Shown here: positions 37,200 through 44,277 of the stretch, piece by piece | Numbering within the stretch: position 1 is the first letter of the stretch | Layout: every line of letters begins with the position of its first letter | NCBI GenBank assembly: GCA_045586925.1 | Contig: JAZNBG010000026.1 | Coordinates: forward strand, 1 to 64,000 | DNA from: SIG440 sp045586925 | GTDB taxonomy: Bacteria; Bacillota; Clostridia; Monoglobales; Monoglobaceae | Length of the DNA: 64,000 nucleotides | Direction: 5' to 3' | Notes under the pieces: generated by a model | Told to the model about the DNA's origin: nothing | The model's database searches: none | Seen by the model: only the letters and a program-made list of their open reading frames with translations | Translations under genes and position numbers: made by a program

Positions 37200-39468
37200 A
37201 TTTAATAACCCTAAAAGAGAAATAACAATTACAAAATCAAATCCCCCTACACCATGGATGAACTACCTTTCTAACGGTACCTTCCATACGATGATGAGTC
37301 AGGCGGGAGGCGGTGTTGCATTCTACGTATCTCCGCAGATTTGGAGAATTAACCACTATCGCTTCTTCCATCTTCCTACGGATAGAAGCGGATTTTATAC
37401 ATATATCAAGGACGCTGACAGCACTTGGTGTCCCACAGCCGAGCCCACCCGTGACAGACCTGAAAAGTGGCAGGCTACACATGGTATGGGTTATACAAGA
37501 TTTGAGGCGGAAAGAAAAGGCCTTAATGTTATTGCAAATTATTTTGTAGGACCTTTGGAAAACTGCCTTATATGGAATTTGAAATTAAGATCCGACAAGG
37601 ACAGAGATATAACCATCTTCCCATTTGTAGAGCTTGGAATGATGGAATTTATGAGAGAACTTCAATGGCAATGCTATACTAAGCACCAGCTTGAATGTTA
37701 CAATATGGATGATATTCTTGTTTATGAGTATGGTGCAGAATCACAGCCGCTTCCTGATAAGACGCCGCTTATTTACTTTGCATCAGATGTGCCCATAGCA
37801 GGATTTGACTGTGACCGTGATGAATTCATAGGCGGATACAGAAGTGAGGAAAATCCCAGACTTGTAGAAGCTGGTCATTGTACAGACAGTACTATGTGCG
37901 GTGGAGACCCTTGCTTTGCGCTTGAACTTCCGATAAGTCTTAAGGCAGGAGAAGAAAAGACGGTTAATATTTTCTTAGGTGCCGCTATGACAGAGGAAGA
38001 TATCAAAAAGTGTGTTGCTCATTGCCGTGAGACAGATTTTGTTTCTAAATCATTTGAAGCACTTGGTAAGCATTGGGATGAACATTTAAGCAAATTTTCT
38101 GCAGAAATTCCTGACAAGGATGCAGAAACAATGATAAATATCTGGAATCCCTATCAGGCAGAACGTAACTTCCAGTTCTCGCGTAATATCAGCTATTATG
38201 CTACAGGAACCTTCCGCGGTACAGGTATAAGAGATACTGCTCAGGACATCTTGGCGATGGTGCCTTTTAACTTAAGACGTGCTAAGGATAAGCTTAATCT
38301 TCTTTTGAGTCAGCAGTATAATGACGGTCACACAAATCATTATTGTTTCCCCAATGAAGGATGGGAACCGCTTACAAGAATTCATTCAGACAACCATTTG
38401 TGGCTTATAATGACCGCATACAATATTGTTATGGAAGAGGGCAGTATTGATTATTTAAACGAGGTTGTTTCGTTCTACGACGGCGGTGAGGCTACTGTAT
38501 GGGAGCACATAAAGAAATCCATAGATTATACAAAAAACCATCTTGGTTCTCATGGCTTTCCCCTTATGCTTGCTTCCGACTGGAATGATATGCTCTCAAG
38601 AGTTTGCCGTGAAGGCAAGGGCGAGAGTATATGGACGGGTATGCAGTTTGGTATGGTATTGCGTCAGATTGCAGAGCTTGCTCGCCTTATGGGTGAAAGC
38701 GATGAGGAATTTGTAAGATTATATAATGAGCAGAAAAAGCTTGTAAACGAGGTTGCATGGGATGGCAAGTGGTTCTGCCGTTGTATTACAGATGACGGCA
38801 CCTTTATAGGTTCAGACAAGGAGCCTCAGGCAAAAATTTGGCTTAACTCTCAGTCGTGGGCTGTTCTTTCAGGGCTTGGTGACGAGGATAAACAGATTAT
38901 GGCTATGGACAGCGTAAGGGAATACTTGAACACCGATATCGGTATCAAGAAAATTCATCCCTCTATGAAAAATTATCCTACTAAGGAAGATCCGCTTACA
39001 TTTGATAAGCCCGGTTGCAGTGAAAACGGTTCTATTTTCTGCCATGCGAACACATGGGCGATAATTGCGGAATGTATGCTTGGAAGGGCAGAAAGAGCGT
39101 ATGAATATTATCATCAGTTACTTCCCATGGTTGCTCAGAAAAGGGTTGGAGAATGGCGTTACAAGGCAGAGCCTTATGTATATTCATCTAACATATTCGG
39201 GCCAGAGAGTGATAAGTTTGGTCTTGCCAATGTATCGTGGCTTTCCGGTACAGCGGCTTGGATGTATGTGGCATCTACACAGTATATGCTCGGTATAAAG
39301 GCAAAGTGGGATGGACTCGAAATCAGCCCGTGCCTGAGCAAAGAAATGCTTCCTGCAAAGGTTACAAGAGTGTTCAGAGGTGTAAAATATAATATCACAA
39401 TCACAAGTAACACAAAGAAATTTATTCCATTTGATAATACCGAAAATGTGGTAAACATAACGATTTAA
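37192..39468 (+). CDS. Glycoside phosphorylase family GH94
   Basis: 758 residues from ATG 37192, with AAAGGAG upstream; the earlier in-frame ATG at 37168 lies inside the GH3 gene. N-terminal beta-sandwich, helical linker, then an (alpha/alpha)6 barrel with GIRDTAQD (about 343-350), the catalytic SDWNDML (Asp 463), ENGSIFCHANTWAI and GTAAWMYVASTQYML. GH94 enzymes split beta-linked disaccharides with phosphate, giving a sugar 1-phosphate and saving ATP. Members act on cellobiose, chitobiose, laminaribiose or cellobionate; the exact substrate cannot be called. Coupled to a NagZ-like GH3, which suggests that imported oligosaccharides are processed inside the cell. Confidence 0.88.
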   Translation: MYKFNNPKREITITKSNPPTPWMNYLSNGTFHTMMSQAGGGVAFYVSPQIWRINHYRFFHLPTDRSGFYTYIKDADSTWCPTAEPTRDRPEKWQATHGMGYTRFEAERKGLNVIANYFVGPLENCLIWNLKLRSDKDRDITIFPFVELGMMEFMRELQWQCYTKHQLECYNMDDILVYEYGAESQPLPDKTPLIYFASDVPIAGFDCDRDEFIGGYRSEENPRLVEAGHCTDSTMCGGDPCFALELPISLKAGEEKTVNIFLGAAMTEEDIKKCVAHCRETDFVSKSFEALGKHWDEHLSKFSAEIPDKDAETMINIWNPYQAERNFQFSRNISYYATGTFRGTGIRDTAQDILAMVPFNLRRAKDKLNLLLSQQYNDGHTNHYCFPNEGWEPLTRIHSDNHLWLIMTAYNIVMEEGSIDYLNEVVSFYDGGEATVWEHIKKSIDYTKNHLGSHGFPLMLASDWNDMLSRVCREGKGESIWTGMQFGMVLRQIAELARLMGESDEEFVRLYNEQKKLVNEVAWDGKWFCRCITDDGTFIGSDKEPQAKIWLNSQSWAVLSGLGDEDKQIMAMDSVREYLNTDIGIKKIHPSMKNYPTKEDPLTFDKPGCSENGSIFCHANTWAIIAECMLGRAERAYEYYHQLLPMVAQKRVGEWRYKAEPYVYSSNIFGPESDKFGLANVSWLSGTAAWMYVASTQYMLGIKAKWDGLEISPCLSKEMLPAKVTRVFRGVKYNITITSNTKKFIPFDNTENVVNITI

Positions 39469-39483
39469 TAACGGGAGGAAGTT

Positions 39484-40122
39484 ATGAAGACAATATTATT
39501 CCAAGGAGATTCTATTACAGATGCAAGACGCGACAGAAATGATGGTGAATATAACGGTATGGGATATGCTACAATGTGTGCCGGTGAACTTGGTGTGTCA
39601 TATCCCGGACAGTATAGCTTTATAAATCGAGGAATCGGCGGGAACCGCACAACTGATTTGTATGCAAGATGGAAAGCAGACTGTATTAATTTAAAGCCAG
39701 ATTTTTTGAGCATTATGATTGGTGTAAACGATGTATGGCATGAGCTGGAATTTAATAATGGCGTTTCAGAAAAAAGATTTAAGGATATCTACTCATTTTT
39801 GATTGAAGATACCTTAGAGTCGTTACCGGATATCAAAATAATACTTTTGGAACCGTTTTTGCTGAAGTATACAGCTACTGAGGGAAAGTGGGATATTTTT
39901 ATGGATGCGGTAGCACGGCGTGCACAAATCGTCAGAGAAATTGCACAGGAATATAGTATTCCGTGCATATCTCTTCAAAATGTATTTGAGTGTGCTCTCA
40001 AGGAGGCGCCTGTCAGCCAATGGACTGTTGATGGAGTACATCCCTCAGCGGCAGGACATCGGTTAATAGCAAATGAGTGGATTAAAACTTTTGAGAAAAT
40101 GAACAATTTGATACGAAAGTAA
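39484..40122 (+). CDS. SGNH/GDSL-family hydrolase (probable carbohydrate esterase)
   Basis: 212 residues, no signal peptide. Block I GDSIT (Ser 11), block II Gly in NRGIGGNRTT, block III GVND (Asn about 82) and block V DGVHP (Asp/His about 183-186) are all present, so the catalytic triad looks intact. In glycan loci such enzymes remove acetyl groups from sugars. GGGAGG lies five bases upstream of ATG 39484, 15 bases after the GH94 stop, so it belongs to the GH3-GH94 operon. Lipase or thioesterase activity is an alternative but less likely here. Confidence 0.88.
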   Translation: MKTILFQGDSITDARRDRNDGEYNGMGYATMCAGELGVSYPGQYSFINRGIGGNRTTDLYARWKADCINLKPDFLSIMIGVNDVWHELEFNNGVSEKRFKDIYSFLIEDTLESLPDIKIILLEPFLLKYTATEGKWDIFMDAVARRAQIVREIAQEYSIPCISLQNVFECALKEAPVSQWTVDGVHPSAAGHRLIANEWIKTFEKMNNLIRK

Positions 40123-40129
40123 TGAAAAT

Positions 40130-40144
40130 AGCATAAAACATCAT
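40130..40144 (+). promoter_or_regulatory. Candidate operator, site 3
   Basis: AGCATAAAACATCAT, the clearest copy of the motif, ends 21 bases before the TATAAT at 40166. It follows the SGNH gene directly and precedes the ceramidase-fold genes. Confidence 0.5.
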
Positions 40145-40165
40145 TTGATTTTTAAGTTGAACTGA

Positions 40166-40171
40166 TATAAT
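40166..40171 (+). promoter_or_regulatory. -10 box before the ceramidase-fold operon
   Basis: TATAAT, with TTGATT at 40145 as a badly spaced -35 (15 bases). The start of transcription would fall within the first cloverleaf-like hairpin module. Confidence 0.5.
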
Positions 40172-40258
40172 AGTAGTCGGTGAAACGCATTAGCGTTTTT
40201 TGGTTGCGATATATCGCAACCTCCTATGAAAACATCGTTTTCATAAACCGACACTACT
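40172..40258. repeat. Cloverleaf-like triple-hairpin module 1
   Basis: A closing stem AGTAGT-CGGT / ACCGAC-ACTACT (with a two-base bulge) holds three hairpins: AAACGC ATTA GCGTTT (40183-40198), GGTTGCGATATATCGCAACC (40202-40221) and TATGAAAAC ATC GTTTTCATA (40225-40245). It is in the 5' leader of the ceramidase-fold operon. Confidence 0.75.
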
Positions 40259-40260
40259 GC

Positions 40261-40349
40261 AATCATGCGTGACTTTCAAACTAACAGCTTGAAAGATGCG
40301 GAACGCGTTCCGCTTAAAACGGCATTCTGCCGTTTCCACGACAATGATT
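40261..40349. repeat. Cloverleaf-like triple-hairpin module 2
   Basis: A closing stem AATCATGCGTG with CCACGACAATGATT (40336-40349) holds CTTTCAA ... TTGAAAG (40273-40295), GCGGAACGCGTTCCGC (40298-40313) and AAACGGCATTCTGCCGTTT (40317-40335). Directly follows module 1; together they fill almost the whole leader before ATG 40386. Confidence 0.75.
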
Positions 40350-40385
40350 ATAATTGAGTTTTATGAAATAAAAGGAGTAATTGTT

Positions 40386-41711
40386 ATGTTGAAATGCGGT
40401 TTTTATGAAAAAGAATTTACACCACCATTGGGATGCTGTATGTCCGGATACTTTACAAAGCGCCTTGCGGAGGGAGTTAAAGTTCCTTTGTGCGTAAAAG
40501 CGTTAGCGGTTCAAAGCAATGATGGCAACTGTGTTATCTTGGTTACACTCGATGCACAGTTTCTGATGAACAGCGTGTATCAGACGGCTGTAAAAAGAAT
40601 TACAGAGGCAACGGGTGTACCGGCTGAAAATATTATGATAAATGCAACACATATACACACAGGCGGTCCTGTAAAGGACTATGACAATATTCCGTTTTAT
40701 GAGATGGACAAGGAGTTTTTGAATGTTTATTCAAGAATTATCGGAGATTGTGCCGTTCTTGCATATCAAAGACTTGCTCCTGCTGCAGTAACATATGCGA
40801 AAAAAGATGTTCGCGGAGTGTCATTTGTACGCGTATATCGAATGAAAGATGGTAGTTTAAGAACTAATCCGGGAAGACAAAATCCTGATATTGTTGAGGC
40901 GATGACGGATATTGACCCGGAACTTCCGGTTCTCTTCTTTTTGGGGGAAGATGGTAATCCAAAAGGGGCTGTTGTGAATTTTGCATTGCATCATGACTGT
41001 GTTGGAGGGACCCTTTATTCCAGTGACTATTCCGGGGTTATGGCAAGAGAGCTTAAGAAAACCTTTGGAATGGATTTTATAACAGTATTCTTAAACGGAG
41101 CATGTGGTGATATCAATCATGTTGATGTGAATATGCCTGCTCCACCTGACAGAGATGTTTCGCCTCAAATAGGTAAGCGTCTTGCAGATGAAGTTGTTTC
41201 TCTGTATTCTGTTGCAAAAACAATTAATGTTGATGTTGTAAATGCCAAGATGGAAGTGCTTAAAATACCACGTCTTAAAGTTTCTGATGCGGATGTAAAA
41301 AAGGCAGAAGAACTTATTGAAAAAATTCCTCTTGAGGGTTTGTGTATTGATATGAGCAATCCGGAGAGTGATGTATATAAGCGGGCAAATGCAGAGTATC
41401 TTCTGGAGTTTCACAAAAAACCATTGGAATTAGAAGTACCTGTGCAAGCAATACGAATAGGAGACGCTGTTATATTCAGTTCTTCCGGTGAACTATTTAA
41501 CGAAATTGGAAAAGAAATGAAACAAAACTCGCCGTTTTCTATAAATCTTGTTGCCGAGCTTGCCAATGGCGGACCAAGTTGCTATGTTCCGACAAAAAGA
41601 GCTTTTACGCCAACGGTATATGAATCGCAGACCGGTACAGCACACTTAATTCCCGAAGCGGCCGAAATGATTGCAGAATGTGCTGTAAAACTAGCAAATA
41701 AATTATTATAA
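40386..41711 (+). CDS. Neutral-ceramidase-fold protein, copy 1 (PF04734-like)
   Basis: 441 residues from ATG 40386 (AAAGGAG upstream; the longer frame starts inside the hairpin region). No signal peptide, unlike true secreted ceramidases. The zinc-site motif NATHIHTGG (about 85-93) and FALHHDCVG with YSSDYSG match the ceramidase fold, but the position of the catalytic Ser in the family's GDVSPN motif is GDINH here (about 241), so the nucleophile is missing. The length is far below the about 650 residues of ceramidases because the C-terminal domain is absent. It is probably a metal-dependent hydrolase acting on a glycan-derived compound; ceramide is unlikely. Tandem with a close paralog at 41734. 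Confidence 0.8.
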   Translation: MLKCGFYEKEFTPPLGCCMSGYFTKRLAEGVKVPLCVKALAVQSNDGNCVILVTLDAQFLMNSVYQTAVKRITEATGVPAENIMINATHIHTGGPVKDYDNIPFYEMDKEFLNVYSRIIGDCAVLAYQRLAPAAVTYAKKDVRGVSFVRVYRMKDGSLRTNPGRQNPDIVEAMTDIDPELPVLFFLGEDGNPKGAVVNFALHHDCVGGTLYSSDYSGVMARELKKTFGMDFITVFLNGACGDINHVDVNMPAPPDRDVSPQIGKRLADEVVSLYSVAKTINVDVVNAKMEVLKIPRLKVSDADVKKAEELIEKIPLEGLCIDMSNPESDVYKRANAEYLLEFHKKPLELEVPVQAIRIGDAVIFSSSGELFNEIGKEMKQNSPFSINLVAELANGGPSCYVPTKRAFTPTVYESQTGTAHLIPEAAEMIAECAVKLANKLL

Positions 41712-41733
41712 ACAGACTGGAGGAGACGATAAA

Positions 41734-43056
41734 ATGTTTAAAACAGGTTTCTATGAGCTTGACATTACACCGCCGTTGGGGGGATGTATGCCAGGATATT
41801 TTACCGAAAGACATGCGGAAGGAATAAAAAGACCATTATTTGTCCATGCGCTCGCAGTAGAAGCAGACGGTAAATGTGTCATAATTGTATCGGTAGATGC
41901 ATTGGGTCTTGGGGAAAAGGTGTACAAGACTGCTGTGCAGAGAATATATGAGAAAACAGGTATTCCGGAAGAACAGATTTTGATTCATGCAACTCATATA
42001 CATACAGGTGGTCCGATTCGTGATGTTGAGGATCCACCGTATTATAAGCCTGATTTAAGTTATTATGATGTGCACACAAGAAAAATCGCCGATTGTGCAA
42101 TTTTGGCATATCAGCGCTTGGCACCCTCAACAGCATCGTTTGCTAAAGGTGAGGTACACGGAGTAGCGTTTGTTCGTAATTTCCTGATGAAGGATGGATC
42201 AGTCAGAACCAATCCCGGAAGACAGAACCCTGATATCGTAAAACCAATTTCGGAAAATGATCCCGAACTTCCGGCAATGTTCTTTTTTGATGAACAGGGA
42301 AATCCAAAAGGGTTGCTGGTTAACTTTACTCTGCATCACGATTGTGTAGGTGGAATGTTGTATTCAAACGATTATTCAGGTGCACTTGCTAATGAATTGA
42401 AAGAAGCTTTTGGTAAAGATTTTATTACTGTATTTATGAACGGAACTTGTGGCAATATCAATCATGTTGATGTAAATATGCCTGCACCGCCGGACAGAGA
42501 TATTTCGGGCGAAATTGGTAAGAAACTGGCAGAAGAAGTTAAAAGATTGTATTCTGTTGCAGAAGAATTTGAGATATCCTCAGTGGCATTCAAAAAAGAA
42601 AGAATAATGATTCCCAGACATAAAATCTCGAAGGAGGATATAGAAGAAGCAAAGTACCTTGTGGAGACAATCTCACTTGAGGGAAAGTCTATTGATATGA
42701 GCAATCCTGAAACAGATATTTACAAGAGGGCAAAAGCGGCGCGCCTGTTGCGTTTTGCGGAGCTTCCTGACGAGTTTGATACTCCCGTGCAGGCAATACG
42801 ATTGGGAAATGCATATTTGTTTGCTGTTCCCGGAGAAATGTTTGCACAATACGGAAAGTATATGAAGGCAAACTCACCGTCAAAGGTGAATTTTGTTGCA
42901 GAGCTTGCAAACGGCGGCCCTGGTTGCTATATTCCTACACCCGATGCATTTGCTCCGAGTGTATACGAATCACAAATTCCTAGCTCCTCTCTTGTACCTG
43001 AGGCAGGCGAAATGATTGCAAAATGTGCTGTAAAATTGGCAAATGAAATAAAATAA
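41734..43056 (+). CDS. Neutral-ceramidase-fold protein, copy 2 (PF04734-like)
   Basis: 440 residues, clearly paralogous along its full length to the preceding protein (for example both have TNPGRQNPDIV, PAPPDRD, LEGxxIDMSNPE). HATHIHTGGP and FTLHHDCVG are kept, as is GNINH in place of GDVSPN, so it too lacks the ceramidase serine. GGAGGAG lies eight bases upstream of ATG 41734, and 22 bases separate the two genes. Two diverged copies kept side by side suggest a heteromer or two related substrates. No signal peptide. Confidence 0.8.
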   Translation: MFKTGFYELDITPPLGGCMPGYFTERHAEGIKRPLFVHALAVEADGKCVIIVSVDALGLGEKVYKTAVQRIYEKTGIPEEQILIHATHIHTGGPIRDVEDPPYYKPDLSYYDVHTRKIADCAILAYQRLAPSTASFAKGEVHGVAFVRNFLMKDGSVRTNPGRQNPDIVKPISENDPELPAMFFFDEQGNPKGLLVNFTLHHDCVGGMLYSNDYSGALANELKEAFGKDFITVFMNGTCGNINHVDVNMPAPPDRDISGEIGKKLAEEVKRLYSVAEEFEISSVAFKKERIMIPRHKISKEDIEEAKYLVETISLEGKSIDMSNPETDIYKRAKAARLLRFAELPDEFDTPVQAIRLGNAYLFAVPGEMFAQYGKYMKANSPSKVNFVAELANGGPGCYIPTPDAFAPSVYESQIPSSSLVPEAGEMIAKCAVKLANEIK

Positions 43057-43078
43057 TTTGATATTTGAGGTGAATATA

Positions 43079-44122
43079 ATGGAAAACAAAAAAATCAGAC
43101 TTGGTATGATTGGTGCAGGAGGCTTTGCAGGAACGCATCTTGCTCAGTTAAAACAGGTAGAAATTGCAGAGGTTGTGGCAATAGCTGATATTATTCCGGA
43201 ACATGTTGAAGAAAAAGCAAAGGAGTTTAATATTCCGGATACATATCTTAATTATAATGAATTGTTAAAAAGGGACGATATTGATGCGGTAGTTCTTCCG
43301 CTTCCTGATCAGGTTCATTGCGAGGTTGCGATTGCTGCTATGCGTGCCGGAAAACATGTTTTGTGTGAAAAACCTATGGCGCTTGACCTTGAGGAATGTA
43401 AGGAAATGGTAAGGGTTTCAAAAGAAACGGGAAGACAATTGATGGTTGGACAGATCGGCAGATATACACCATCTTTTGTTAAGGCAATGGAACTGATAAA
43501 AAAAGGAACAATAGGCAAGATATTCTTTATAGAGTCTGAATACGCACACGATTATTCTGCTATTGGCGGAGCAGGCGGTTGGAGAGTAACTCCGGAAAGA
43601 GAGCCGGTTATCGGCGGAGGATGCCACGCGGTAGACCTTATACGTATGTTGATGGATGAGAACCCTACAGAAGTGTTTGCTTATGCAAACAATATGTCTC
43701 TGGTTGATTGGCCGATTCATGACTGCACGGTTGGAATTATGAAATTTCCAAGCGGTGCAATCGGTAAGGTTATGACCTCAACCGGATGTAAACGGAAATA
43801 TACAATGAGAACGGTTGTGCAGGGAACCAAGGGCACTTTGATATTGGATAATACAACACCTTACATTACTCTGAACAAAGAGCATTTTTCAGATGATGAA
43901 TGTTTTGACGGATTAAGTCAACAGACGTTAAATATCCAAATTGGTTGTGCCATTAATAACCATAATTTTGCAGCAGAGGCAACTGATTTCTGTACAAGTC
44001 TCTTAAATGGTACGCCGGTTGTTGCAGATGCAATCAGCGGTATGTCAACTGCTGCGATTTGCATGGGAATAGTTAAGTCTTTTAAAACAGGCGAGAAGGT
44101 AGTTTTGGATTATAATTTTTAA
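43079..44122 (+). CDS. Gfo/Idh/MocA-family NAD(P)-dependent oxidoreductase
   Basis: 347 residues from ATG 43079 with GAGGTG upstream; the earlier start at 43058 lacks one. Rossmann motif GMIGAGGFAG (about 9-18), the EKP motif in LCEKPMAL (about 97-104) and a C-terminal alpha/beta substrate domain with GGGCHAVDLIR (His about 184) place it in the sugar and inositol dehydrogenase superfamily. It oxidises or reduces a sugar or sugar acid; some members act in redox-neutral glycoside cleavage. It lies 22 bases after the ceramidase-fold pair, so the three probably act on one compound. Confidence 0.9.
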   Translation: MENKKIRLGMIGAGGFAGTHLAQLKQVEIAEVVAIADIIPEHVEEKAKEFNIPDTYLNYNELLKRDDIDAVVLPLPDQVHCEVAIAAMRAGKHVLCEKPMALDLEECKEMVRVSKETGRQLMVGQIGRYTPSFVKAMELIKKGTIGKIFFIESEYAHDYSAIGGAGGWRVTPEREPVIGGGCHAVDLIRMLMDENPTEVFAYANNMSLVDWPIHDCTVGIMKFPSGAIGKVMTSTGCKRKYTMRTVVQGTKGTLILDNTTPYITLNKEHFSDDECFDGLSQQTLNIQIGCAINNHNFAAEATDFCTSLLNGTPVVADAISGMSTAAICMGIVKSFKTGEKVVLDYNF

Positions 44123-44133
44123 ATAAAAAGGTA

Positions 44134-44222
44134 GCAGAGAATCTCTTTATAATGGTAATGATTGAGGAATTTGTACGGAATCATTCCCAAAAAACATACC
44201 GAAAGAAAGAGATTCTTTCTGC
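44134..44222 (+). repeat. Nested hairpin after the oxidoreductase gene
   Basis: GCAGAGAATCTCTTT (44134-44148) pairs with AAAGAGATTC-TTT-CTGC (44206-44222). Inside, AATGATT/AATCATT forms a further stem. There is no T-run after it. It could be an attenuator or processing structure between the operon ending at 44122 and the GH2 gene. Confidence 0.55.
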
Positions 44223-44277
44223 ATATTCAGATTGATGAGACAAATAGTCCGCCTGGATAATGTTGAGGTGACATACG

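Noticed and set aside
44134..44222. A T-box or other known riboswitch before the GH2 gene
   Set aside because: None of the known conserved boxes could be found; only a nested stem is visible.
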